The notes under the pieces: model-generated
Told to the model about the DNA's origin: nothing
The model's database searches: none
The model's input: only the letters and a program-made list of their open reading frames with translations
Source: an uncultured Saprospiraceae bacterium
GTDB taxonomy: Bacteria; Bacteroidota; Bacteroidia; Chitinophagales; Saprospiraceae
Length of the DNA: 59,039 bases
Assembly: GCA_937981555.1 (NCBI GenBank)
Contig: CALJOK010000002.1
Span: 1 to 59,039 of the forward strand
Direction of reading: 5' to 3'
Shown: positions 24,739 to 35,600 of the stretch, in pieces
Numbering within the stretch: the stretch's first letter is position 1
Layout: each line of letters starts with the position of its first letter
Program-made: the position numbers and the translations under genes

Positions 24739-27700
24739 TTAATTCATTTTTATCTGCTTATAGTTTTTAAAAACTGGTGTTTGCGCAGCTTCTACTTTTG
24801 TTCGGTAATCTTTCCAGTCAATCTCAAAAAATGCATTCAATTTGATTAAAGCGTCTTTCACTTTCTCCTCTGCTTTGGTCGTTGCGAATTGAGCCATTTG
24901 ACTTGGTTCTCCAGGCGAGTCATATATGTAACCAGCTGCGGTGAAAAGATAAGAATTGATCCGGTCATCTCTCCGTTGAATTCCTTTCGCATCTCTTGGC
25001 GAAGTGAAAAGATGTTGAATTTGAGAAATAGAATCAGTCAATGATTTCCCAATTTTTTTAATTTCAGTTTTGACAGAATCAGGTGCGTTGACCATTTGAT
25101 CGTTGACTAATCCAATGGTTTTCTTAGCCTCTTTTAATCGCTCAAAACCATCATAGGCAGTTGTTACTAATTTTGAAAAATCATTGATCGCTTTCTCTTG
25201 TTGTCGCATTTGTTCAGCAGTCATTTTTCGTCTAGGGTCAAGGTTGACATTGACCATGGTAGAGTCTTTAAAATCACCATAAATACAAACCATTTTATAA
25301 GTACCTGGCAAGATACTAGGGCCACCGCCAGGAGGGTCAGCATCTGGTTTTGTAGTTCTCCAAGAAGGATAACGAACGCCATTTCGATTCATTCTCCAGC
25401 CAATTCGATTCATGCCTGGATCTAATTTTCTAGAAAAAGTTCGAAGGGTGTCACCAGCCATGTCCATCACATGGATTTTTACTTTTCCATCTTTTGCACC
25501 TGCTTTTTTCTTTGGTTTGTCATCGGTCATTTTATTATCATCGTCTTTCTTACTTTTTTTCTTTTTGGATTTTTTACCCTTTTTCTCTTCTTTTGCTTTC
25601 TCCTCTTTTTTCTTTTTTTCTTCTTTTTTTACCCAAATAGAAATCATAGGACTAGCCCCTTTATTATCTCCAAGGAAAGTTGCGTCAGCTGTAAATCGAA
25701 CACCATCAACTGATCGGAAAGAAGCTAAATATCCATCCGTTGCAGAAATTACATCGAAGTCTTTTTTCAATAAACCACCTTTCGTCTTAGCCAATTCTCG
25801 GAAGACTCTAAGGTCATCAAAAATCCAAGCTGCTCGCCCAAAACTTCCCACAATTAAATCATGATCTCTCGGATGAATTTTTAAATCACGCGTCGAAACA
25901 GAAGGATAATCTTTCATCCATTTATTCCAATTTTGACCTTTGTCAATAGAAAAATACAAACCGTAATCAGTTCCTAAAATCAATAAATTTTCTTCCACAG
26001 GATCTTGTACAATCGAAAGTGTATGACCTTTTACAGTTTTGCCATTCGCTAATCTTTTGAAAGTTTGACCAAAATCTGTGGTGTGATAAAGGTAAGTTCC
26101 CCAATCATTTTGACGATAATTATTTAAGATGATAAATGCTTCTCCAGCATTTCTTTTATTCACTTCGATGTAAGGAATCCAAGCATTTTTTGGAGCACCT
26201 GGAAGACGACTAGAAAGGTTCGACCAGTTTTTTCCACCATCCCGAGTGATTTGCAAATTACCATCATCAGTTCCTACCCAGATGGTATTTTTATCAGTTG
26301 GACTTGGAAGAATTGCCAAGATAGTTGCGTGATTTTCAGCACGAGTTACATCTGGTGTCAGCCCTCCTGTTTTGAATCCAGCATTAATTTTTGCCGTATC
26401 GTTAGTCGTCAAATCCGGAGAAATAATTTCCCAACTCATTCCTGAATCAGCACTTTTATGTACGAATTGACTTCCAAAATAAAGTCCATTTTCATTAAAT
26501 GGATTTTGTGCAATCGCAGCATTCCAGTTAAATCTCAATTCCAATCCATCAGGGTGAAGTGGCTTGATGGAAGTGGTGTGACCAGTTTCTCGATCCACCA
26601 AACCAACAAATCCACCTTGCGACATGGACCATAAATATCTGCTATCTCCTTTTTTGAAAATCATATCAAAACCATCGCCAAACATCACTTCTTGAAAGTC
26701 TTGATTTCGAATACCTCCACGTTTCCAAATCGAACTTGGGCCAACCCACGAACCATTGTCTTGCATTCCACCACCGATGTTGTAAGGGATTTCCATATCA
26801 TAATTTATATGATAAAATTGCGCAACAGGAAGGTTTTCTACGAACCTCCAATTCACGCCATTGTCTCTCGAAATATTTACCCCTCCATCGTTTCCTTCAA
26901 TCATAAAATTAGGGTCAGTTGGATGTTGCCAAAATGCATGATGATCAGGATGTACTCCTTTCCCATAATCTAAAATCACTTCAAAAGATTTCCCTCCATC
27001 TTCACTTTTGGAAACATAAGTGTATAAATTCCAAAGTCGATTTTCATTGCCTGAATCCACAAAAATATCTGCATAATAAAATGGACGACCTCCAATATCC
27101 TTTTTCGAAACTAGTTTCCATTTCTCTCCTCCATCAGTAGATTTGTACAAACCATTTTCTTTTGCTTCAATCAAGGAGTACATGATATTTGGCTTGCTTG
27201 GAGAAAAAGCAAGACCGATTCGACCCAAATTTCCTTTAGGCATTCCGTTATCTTTTGCGTTTAATTTTTTCCAAGTTTCACCTCCATCATAAGTGATGTG
27301 CATGCCGGAACCTTCGCCTCCGGAATTAAAAGTCCAAGGCTTTCGACCGAACTCCCACATGGCTGCGACTAATTTATTTGGGTTGGAAGGATCCATTACA
27401 AGATCCGCAATTCCAGTTGATTCGTTGGTGTATAAAATTTTCTTCCAAGTCTTTCCACCATCGGTCGTTTTGAAAACACCTCGTTCAGAATTGTTTCCCC
27501 AAGCTTGACCTTGCACACCTGCATATACGATATTTGGATTATCTTTATTGATTAAAATTCTATGGATGACTCGTGTTTTTTCTAAACCCATTCGCTTCCA
27601 AGTTTTACCTCCATCGATAGTTTTAAAAATTCCTTCGCCACTATTTTGAGAATTCCGAGGATTTCCTTCTCCAGTTCCTACCCAAATTTCAGCGGTGTTT

Positions 27701-27987
27701 TTTTGATTGATGGCAATGCTTCCAATTGATTGCAAAGGTGCATCATCAAAAATCGGTTCCCAGCGAATTCCGCCACTTTCAGATTTCCAAACACCACCCG
27801 AAGCAGTACCGACATAAATGATCTGAGGATTAGACAAATCAACATCAATGGAAGTGACTCGACCACTCATTCCTGCTGGGCCAATATTTCGCATTTCGAG
27901 ATTTTCAAGATCTTCGACATTTATTTTTTGGGAAAAACAAAAGAGTGGAAAAAGAAGAAGGAAGAGAAAAGTGAATAGGTTTCTCAT
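24739..27987 (-). CDS. Sortilin/BNR-type beta-propeller protein (VPS10-like, glycosyl-hydrolase-related), exported
   Basis: A 1082-aa protein with a signal peptide (MRNLFTFLFLLLFPLFCFSQ). It contains many BNR/Asp-box blade motifs such as ISRDNGVNW, TTDGGKTWK, STDGGEKWK and SIDKGQNWN, plus IIYVGTASGGVWKSESGG near the N-terminus, giving a long tandem beta-propeller to about residue 760. Residues about 785-835 are a very lysine- and glutamate-rich stretch (KKEEKKKKEEKAKEEKKGK and more) that looks like an inserted linker. After it come a FlgD-like beta domain (HVMDMAGDTLRTFSRKLDPG) and a helical C-terminus. The family is often annotated as glycosyl hydrolase, but no catalytic acid was identified here. 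No lipobox and no T9SS tail; likely periplasmic. A downstream isomerase gene may be co-transcribed. Confidence 0.85.
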   Translation of the reverse strand: MRNLFTFLFLLLFPLFCFSQKINVEDLENLEMRNIGPAGMSGRVTSIDVDLSNPQIIYVGTASGGVWKSESGGIRWEPIFDDAPLQSIGSIAINQKNTAEIWVGTGEGNPRNSQNSGEGIFKTIDGGKTWKRMGLEKTRVIHRILINKDNPNIVYAGVQGQAWGNNSERGVFKTTDGGKTWKKILYTNESTGIADLVMDPSNPNKLVAAMWEFGRKPWTFNSGGEGSGMHITYDGGETWKKLNAKDNGMPKGNLGRIGLAFSPSKPNIMYSLIEAKENGLYKSTDGGEKWKLVSKKDIGGRPFYYADIFVDSGNENRLWNLYTYVSKSEDGGKSFEVILDYGKGVHPDHHAFWQHPTDPNFMIEGNDGGVNISRDNGVNWRFVENLPVAQFYHINYDMEIPYNIGGGMQDNGSWVGPSSIWKRGGIRNQDFQEVMFGDGFDMIFKKGDSRYLWSMSQGGFVGLVDRETGHTTSIKPLHPDGLELRFNWNAAIAQNPFNENGLYFGSQFVHKSADSGMSWEIISPDLTTNDTAKINAGFKTGGLTPDVTRAENHATILAILPSPTDKNTIWVGTDDGNLQITRDGGKNWSNLSSRLPGAPKNAWIPYIEVNKRNAGEAFIILNNYRQNDWGTYLYHTTDFGQTFKRLANGKTVKGHTLSIVQDPVEENLLILGTDYGLYFSIDKGQNWNKWMKDYPSVSTRDLKIHPRDHDLIVGSFGRAAWIFDDLRVFRELAKTKGGLLKKDFDVISATDGYLASFRSVDGVRFTADATFLGDNKGASPMISIWVKKEEKKKKEEKAKEEKKGKKSKKKKSKKDDDNKMTDDKPKKKAGAKDGKVKIHVMDMAGDTLRTFSRKLDPGMNRIGWRMNRNGVRYPSWRTTKPDADPPGGGPSILPGTYKMVCIYGDFKDSTMVNVNLDPRRKMTAEQMRQQEKAINDFSKLVTTAYDGFERLKEAKKTIGLVNDQMVNAPDSVKTEIKKIGKSLTDSISQIQHLFTSPRDAKGIQRRDDRINSYLFTAAGYIYDSPGEPSQMAQFATTKAEEKVKDALIKLNAFFEIDWKDYRTKVEAAQTPVFKNYKQIKMN

Positions 27988-28200
27988 ATCGTACGTGGTT
28001 TTAGATTTTTGTTAAGAATTAAAAAGTCGGCTAATTTATTGAAAAAAAATGGAAGCAAGGAAGAATGGAGAGGTGATGATCTAGAGAAGACATTTGGAGG
28101 TTTTATTGAAAAAAAAGCAAACCGATGTTTTGATTGTCTTTTTTGAGATAAAAAATGAAAACAAGATTACTTATTTTTGGCCACTTAAAAATTCAACATC

Positions 28201-28416
28201 GTGAAATTATATTATCCAGTTTTAGATGAAAAAATAAAAACGCTCGAAGAAAAAATGATCGAGATGGTGGTGTCGCATAAGTTAGTTTTGCGAAAAAAGA
28301 TTAAACAACCATTCTTGGAATTTGGTGAAGATAGGGTAGAAGGGGCGGATGAGATTATGACTTACTTGGAAGATTTGCATCGAGATATGCAGAAGGGATA
28401 TTTTTGTGCGTGCTAA
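28201..28416 (+). CDS. Small conserved-looking protein, possible thioredoxin-fold fragment
   Basis: A 71-aa frame with a GTG start (MKLYYPVLDEKIKTLEEKMIEM). The segment FLEFGEDRVEGADEIMTYLEDL resembles the last strand and helix of glutaredoxin/GST-like N-terminal domains, and the protein ends in CAC. A TATTTTTG element at 28172-28179 could be its -7 promoter. The stop lies 28 bases before the LRR gene, so the two may be co-transcribed. No family recognised and the fold idea is speculative. Confidence 0.5.
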   Translation: MKLYYPVLDEKIKTLEEKMIEMVVSHKLVLRKKIKQPFLEFGEDRVEGADEIMTYLEDLHRDMQKGYFCAC

Positions 28417-28443
28417 TTTTTGCGAAAAAATAAAAATAGAATT

Positions 28444-29295
28444 ATGGATGAGTTGAATATGGATAGTCAGAATTTATCGATGATTGAGGTACTTGGGGGA
28501 AATAAAAATTATCAAGTGATCAGTTTTTATAACAATAGATTTACAGAGGTGCCAAAATTCATCTGGAAGCAGAAGGATTTGGAAATACTTAATCTAGGTG
28601 GGAATGAAATTAAAGTAATTTCGAAGAAGATTGGTGAATTGCAAAGATTGAGCATGTTGGATTTAGGACATAATGAAATCAAGCAATTACCTAACGAAAT
28701 TGGGCAATTAAAATCGTTGGATGGGTTTTTATATTTGAGTAATAATCGGTTAAAAGAATTACCTGATTCGATTGATAATTTGAGGAAGTTGAGATATCTG
28801 AATGCGACGGATAATCAATTGACTGCGCTTCCAAAAGAAATTGGAAAAATGAAAAAATTGGTAGAGTTGCGTTTTTATAACAATAGAATTACAAAGTTGC
28901 CGAAATCGATTGTGGAGTTGTCAAAATTAAGAGAATTACATTTAATGAATAATGCGTTGTGTTTTTTACCTAAAAAAGTTGGGAAGTTGGGCGCACTCCG
29001 AATCTTGGATTTGGAGAAAAACGAAATTGAAAAGTTGCCAGAATCAATTGGTGAATTAAAGAAAATTCGTATTTTTAATTTAAGATTTAATAAAATTGTC
29101 TCCCTTCCCAAATCTATAGGAAAATTAACTTCACTTATTCATTTAGATTTACGTGCTAACCGATTAGAAACTTTACCCAAATCTATATTGAAATTAAATA
29201 AATTGGAAAAACTAGACTTGCGTTGGAATAATAATTTGAAGATTCCAAAGTGGATTTTTCTCTTGGAAAAGAGAGGTTGTTTGGTTTATGTTTAG
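28444..29295 (+). CDS. Leucine-rich-repeat protein, cytoplasmic
   Basis: The frame opens at a TTG at 28420, but the first ATG (28444) gives a plausible 283-aa product. It has about nine to ten 23-residue leucine-rich repeats of the type L..LxxLDLGHNEIKQLPNEIG, for example LRYLNATDNQLTALPKEIG, LRILDLEKNEIEKLPESIG and LIHLDLRANRLETLPKSIL. This is the SDS22/plant-resistance-like bacterial LRR class with LPxxI endings. There is no signal peptide, so it should stay in the cytoplasm and bind another protein through its curved face. Repeats fill nearly the whole chain and no enzyme domain is attached. Partner unknown. Confidence 0.88.
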   Translation: MDELNMDSQNLSMIEVLGGNKNYQVISFYNNRFTEVPKFIWKQKDLEILNLGGNEIKVISKKIGELQRLSMLDLGHNEIKQLPNEIGQLKSLDGFLYLSNNRLKELPDSIDNLRKLRYLNATDNQLTALPKEIGKMKKLVELRFYNNRITKLPKSIVELSKLRELHLMNNALCFLPKKVGKLGALRILDLEKNEIEKLPESIGELKKIRIFNLRFNKIVSLPKSIGKLTSLIHLDLRANRLETLPKSILKLNKLEKLDLRWNNNLKIPKWIFLLEKRGCLVYV

Positions 29296-29622
29296 ATTTT
29301 TTAGATCAACATATGTGTGAAATAATAATGTTTTGCATTTTGTGATTAAGGCGAGGCATCATTTTGCTTCAAATGTGTATCTTTATATTTTTAAGCGAAT
29401 TATTGTTTTCACCCTTATTAAAAAAGAAGTTCATTCTTGTTGAGAAAGGAAAAATACCTTTTTAGTTATTTTTTTTGCAAAATGAATTTCAACCTATTTA
29501 TCTTCCTTACATATCCCACATGTCAAATTAAAAAACCTAAATATATATTAGGTATATCATAGCTATGCAAAATTGAGACGATTTTTAGTTAACACTATTT
29601 ACTTAACTTGAACGACTCAAAA
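29296..29622. other. Intergenic region upstream of the giant adhesin gene
   Basis: 327 AT-rich bases with no gene. Around 29536-29555 there is a small near-palindrome (ACCTAAATATATATTAGGT) about 70 bases before the start of the giant gene, which could be a protein-binding site. No consensus promoter with correct spacing was recognised. Confidence 0.4.
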
Positions 29623-32600
29623 ATGAAAAGATTTTTACTCCCTACAACCACTATTTTAATTCTATTTCTCTCGATGGCTTTCACTTCTGAGCCTGATTCC
29701 GACAATGATTTTCTCAATTGTACAGTTGACGATGTGATATTAAATCTGTCTGAACCAGTAGAGCGGATCAAGTTTGTTTTGCCAGAAGGGGGGATAAATA
29801 ATGTGGTATTATGTGATTTAGAAGTTGGAAAAAAGTATGATTTATATTTGGCTGATGTGACGAGTGCTTGTGGTATTCCAGCTGAATTTGAAGGCAATGA
29901 TATTGGTAGTGAGACTTATCTACAGATTACAGCAATGGCTACCTGCTATGATTTAAGTATTCATAATTTTTGTGATTTCAAAAAACCAATTATACTTTCA
30001 GTTTCAGAATTAGGGTTGGATGGTAGCAATAATGGGCAGATGGTATTGGGGACTGAAATGGTTCCAATTACGACAAGTACAAGTAATACAATTACGGAAT
30101 TGATTGAGGATGTATTTATTGGAGGAGGATGTTTTGATGTGACGAATGTACAGTTGATTGGTTCTTCTCAAGGAGTTGGAGCTTTTGCTAATGGTTCAAC
30201 TTCCATTGGTTTTGATGAAGGAGTAGTATTATCTTCTGGAGCAATTAATTTAGTCTCAGGACCCAATAATCAAGAAGGATCAGGAAGTAATACAGGAGGA
30301 GGATCTGATTCAGATTTACAACTTCTTACCGCACAAGGTATAAATGATGCTGCAGGGATTGAGTTTGATTTTTCACCAACATTATCTACGATTGATTTTC
30401 GATTTGTTTTTGGATCAGAAGAGTACTGTGAATGGGTGAATTCAAATTTTAATGATGTATTTGGTTTCTTTATTAGTGGGCCAGGAATTACTGGACCATT
30501 TTCAAATAATGGAGCTAACATTGCTTTGATTCCTGGAACTACAAATCCAGTTACTATAAATAGTGTTAATAATCTTACGAATACTGGTTTTTTTATACCT
30601 AATAGTTCAAATTGTGGAGCTGTAACTAATGCACTTGATATTCAATTTGATGGTTATACAACAGTAATGGCAGCAACCGCTAATGTGATTCCTTGTGAAA
30701 CATATCATATTCGATTAGTGGTAGGGGATGGAACTGATTCAGCATTTGATTCAGCAGTATTTTTAGAAGCAGGGAGTTTTAGTGCAGGTGGACAGGCAAC
30801 AGTAAGTGCGATAAATGCATCCACAGGTACTAGTTTAGTATATGAGGATTGTGGAGATGCGTTTATTACTTTTACTAGACAGACAGGAGATCTAAGTCTT
30901 CCTTTGATTATTACTTACACTATTGATCCATCAAGTACTGCAACTAATGGAGTTGATTATACAGGTCTTCCACCTTCGATTACAATTCCTGCAGGACAAA
31001 CAGAAGTAACTGTTCCTTTGACAATATTTTCGGATGGAATTCCAGAAGGGTTAGAAACGATTATTATTAATATGGATAATTCTTGTTCTTGTAATAATAG
31101 TACTGCTGTAATAGAAATACAAGATGTGCCTCCTTTGATAGTTGACCCAATGTTAGATCAAGTGTTGTGTGGCCCTGAAACAGTAACGCTGACCTCAGGG
31201 ATCTCGGGAGGAGTTGCGCCTTTAACTTATAATTGGAGTACGGGAGCAACGACAGCTACTATTTCAGAGTTTGTGGGTGCGACTATGACTTATACTGTGA
31301 CTGTTATGGATGCCTGTGGAAACTCAGCTCAAGATGATATAATGATTGAAGTGGGAGAGACTGCAACTGCATTTATAAGTGGAATTGGAGATATCTGTCC
31401 TCCGGGGAATCCAGTTGCAGTTATACAAATAGATTTTACTGGTCCTGGTCCTTGGGATGTTCTTTATGCAATTGATGGAGTTACTCAAGCACCAATAATA
31501 GGGATAGTGGATAATCCATATTTCTTACCAGTATCGGAAGTTGGAACATATACAATTACACAAATAATGGTAAATGGGTGTCCTGGACTTGGGTCAGGGA
31601 TTGCAGTTATTACGGAAACGGTAGTTGCTCCAATAGCAGTTGGAATGGATGTAAGTTGTTGGGGATTTAATGACGGTTCTATCAATGTTTTTCCAACCGG
31701 AGGACAAGGGCCATATATTTATTCTTGGAGTAATCCATTTGCAAGTGGAGAGAACCCAACTAATTTGCCAGCTGGAGATTACACAGTAACGGTATATGAT
31801 GACAATGGATGTACAGGATTGACAAGTGTTACTCTAGAAGAACCAGACCCTATCATTTTGATGGCGGTAGGAAGTCCTGTTGATTGTGGGGATCCAAATA
31901 GTGGTAGTATTGATTTGACAATAGATGGTGGAACATTTCCTTATTCTACCATTTGGAGTAATGGTTCGACTAGCGAAGATCCAACTGGTTTAGCAGTAGG
32001 AGCCTATACCGTAACAGTTACAGATTTAGGTGGATGTTTTATAACAACAACTGCAATTATAGAAGATAATAATGATCCGCCAACAGCGGTTGCAAATGCA
32101 CCTGATCCATTAAGTTGTACCAATACTCAAGTAACTATTAATGGAACTGGCTCAAGTACAGGAGGTGATTTTACCTACCTTTGGACTACTTCGGATGGTA
32201 CAATTCTTTCCGGAGAAAATAGTCTGACTCCAACTGTGGGGTCAAGTGGTACTTATCAGATCCTAGTGACTAATACGATAAGTGGATGTACTGAAATAGC
32301 AACGGTAACCGTTACAGAAAGTTCAGATTTGCCAGATGCATCCGCGAATGCACCCATAGGATTAGATTGTAATAATACACAGATTTCTATTGATGGAAAT
32401 GGCTCGAGTACGGGGAGTGATTTTACGTATTTGTGGACCACTTTGGATGGAAATATAGTTTCAGGAAATACTTCGCTTAATCCAACTATTGATCAAGCAG
32501 GAACTTATCAAATTCAAGTGACTAATTCGATTAATGGTTGCTCTCAGATTGCTATAGTTATGGTTGGAGAAAATACCACTCCACCGCTTGCAGATGCTGG

Positions 32601-35600
32601 AGACAATCAAATGTTAGATTGTAACACGACAACGGTTTCTTTATCAGGAGCAGGATCTAGTTCTGGCCCAAATTTCACTTATTTATGGACGACTTCCAAT
32701 GGCTTAATTGTGGATGGTGAAACTACTCTTTTCCCAAATGTAGAAGCAGCAGGGACTTACCAAATAGAGGTAACTGACCAGAGTAATGGATGTACTTCGG
32801 TTGCAACAGTTGAAGTAACTTCAGATTCGAATGTGCCTGTGGCTGTAGCTGGAACTGCGGTAGACTTAACTTGTACAACGTTGGAAATTACTCTTGATGG
32901 AACGGGGTCAAGTTCGGGTACTGGATATACTTACTTGTGGACAACTGGGAATGGAACGATTGTCAATAATGAGACAACTCTAAACCCAACTATTAGCGCG
33001 ATAGGGACTTATCAAATAATGGTAATTGCTCCAAACGGTTGTACTCAGATTTCGACGGTTACTGTAGGAGAAAATACCACTCCACCACTTGCAGATGCGG
33101 GGTTGGATATGACCATAGATTGTGGGGCTACATTAATTTCACTTGATGGAAGTAATTCAAGTTCAGGAAGTGGTTTTACATATCAATGGACCACTTCTGG
33201 AGGAAACATTGTTTCTGGAGAGACGACTTTAAATCCTTCTGTTGATGCAGCGGGAGGTTATATTTTAACCGTAACAAATACCGCTAATGGTTGTACGTCA
33301 ACTGCAACTACCAATGTAAACAGCTCGGCGGATTTACCTGTTGCAAATGCAGGAGCTCCCCAAACGTTGAACTGTGGAATATTAGAGATTACTCTAGATG
33401 GTTCAGGTTCTGAAACTGGAGCGAATATTACTTACCTCTGGACGACTTCAGATGGTAATATTGTTTCTGGAAATAACGGAATAAATCCAATTGTAAATGA
33501 AGATGGAACATATCAGATTTTAGTAACAAATACGGATAATGGATGTACTGCAATTTCAACTGTGATAGTTGATTTAGATAGTCAAACTCCAGTAGCAATT
33601 GCGAATGCACCAACTCCATTGTCATGTACATCTTCATCTGTTTCATTAGATGGAAATGGATCAAGTTCAGGTGGTAATTTCACTTACTTTTGGACGACTT
33701 CAACGGGGAATATATTGTCTGGAGAAAATTCACTTACGCCAGAAGTCAATGCAGCAGGGACATATCAAATTTTAGTAACCAATACTGATAATGGATGTAC
33801 AGAAATTGCTACGGTGGATGTTTTAGTTAATGGAGATTTGCCGAGTGCAGATGCAGGGATTGCTGATGATCTAACTTGCGTTACTAATCAAATTACTCTT
33901 AATGGAAGTGCTTCAACAGGAACTAATTTTACCTATCTGTGGACTACCAATGATGGGAGTATAGTTTCAGGAGATAATAGTTTAACTCCAATTGTAAATG
34001 GAGCTGGAACTTACCAATTATTGGTAACGGATATTGATAATGGATGTACTGCAATTTCAACCGTTTTGGTGGAAGAAGATTTGGAATCACCAGATGTTTT
34101 GGCAGATACTCCTTCTTCCTTGACCTGCGTTGTCTCGACAGTAAATTTAAGTGCTACAAATAATGGAACGGGAAATAATTATAGCTACCTCTGGACTACA
34201 TCAAATGGTAATATTGTCTCAGGTGAAAATGGCTTAACACCAACTGTAAATGCTACAGGAAACTATGTTTTAGAAATCACAAATACAACGAATGGATGTA
34301 CTTCCACAATTTCTGTTGATGTGCCAATTGATGATCAAGAACCAATGGCTGACGCAGGTGCAAATATGGAAGTAACCTGTGCCGAAACGGAAGTTACTTT
34401 AGATGGAAGTGGTTCTGCCTCAGGCACTAATTTTACTTATCTATGGACAACTTCAACTGGAACTATTATTTCAGGAGAAGATAGTTCAAATCCTCTTGTT
34501 GGGGCAACTGGAACTTATCAATTATTGGTTACCAATACCTTGACTGGATGTACTTCAATTGCAGATGTTTTTGTAGATGAAAATATAGCAGATCCAACTG
34601 CTGTTGCAGGATTACCTCAAACCTTAAGTTGTGCTTCAACAACTGCACAATTAAATGGAAATGGAAGTAGCTTTGGTTCAAACTTCACATATGAATGGAC
34701 AACCTCAAATGGCAATATTGTTTCAGGTGAAAATACACTTACACCAGAAATTAATGCTGCAGGAGATTACCAAATTCAAGTAACAAATACAGATAATGGA
34801 TGTGTTGCAACAGAGGTGGTAACGGTATCTCAAGATAGCAATGCACCAATTGCGGAAGCAGGATTGGACGATCTTTTAAACTGTAATATTACGAGCTTAA
34901 CGTTAGATGGAAGTGGTTCATCACAAGGTCTGGAGTTCACATACGAATGGACAACTTCAAATGGAAACATTGTTTCAGGGGGAACAACTTTAAATCCAGA
35001 AATTAATGCAGCAGGAGACTACCAACTAGTCGTTTCAAATATAGCTAATGGATGTTCTACTATTTCTTCATTAGTTATTGATATTGATGATATAACACCA
35101 ACTGCTGAGGCAGGTCTTTCTCAGTTTTTAAGTTGTACAAATAGTACACTTTCACTTGATGGAACTGGTTCGAGTTCAGGAACAGATTACACTTATCAAT
35201 GGGTAACTGCAAATGGAAATATTGTTTCTGGAGAAAATTCTCTTAATCCAGAGGTTAATGCAACAGGTACTTATGAGTTAATTGTTACGTCATTGATTAA
35301 TGGATGTACGATTTCAGATGAAGTAGAAATCACACAAGACAGTAGTTTGCCAGTAGCCAATGCAGGAGATGGATTTGAAATCACTTGCCAAGTTTTCGAT
35401 GGTACTTTAGATGGATCAGCTTCGACGATAAATAGTGATATTACTTTTACATGGACGACTACTGATGGGAATATTGTTTCAGGGGCAAATTCATTGACCC
35501 CTTTCGTAAATGCACCAGGTGTTTACCAATTAACTTTGACAAATGCCACGAATGGATGTACCGCTATTTCATCAGCAACTGTTGTCGAAAATAATGATGA

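Noticed and set aside
29364-29400. Promoter-like TTTGC...TATCTTTA upstream of the giant adhesin
   Set aside because: Spacing between elements is only about 11 bases, too short, and the last base of the -7 element does not match.
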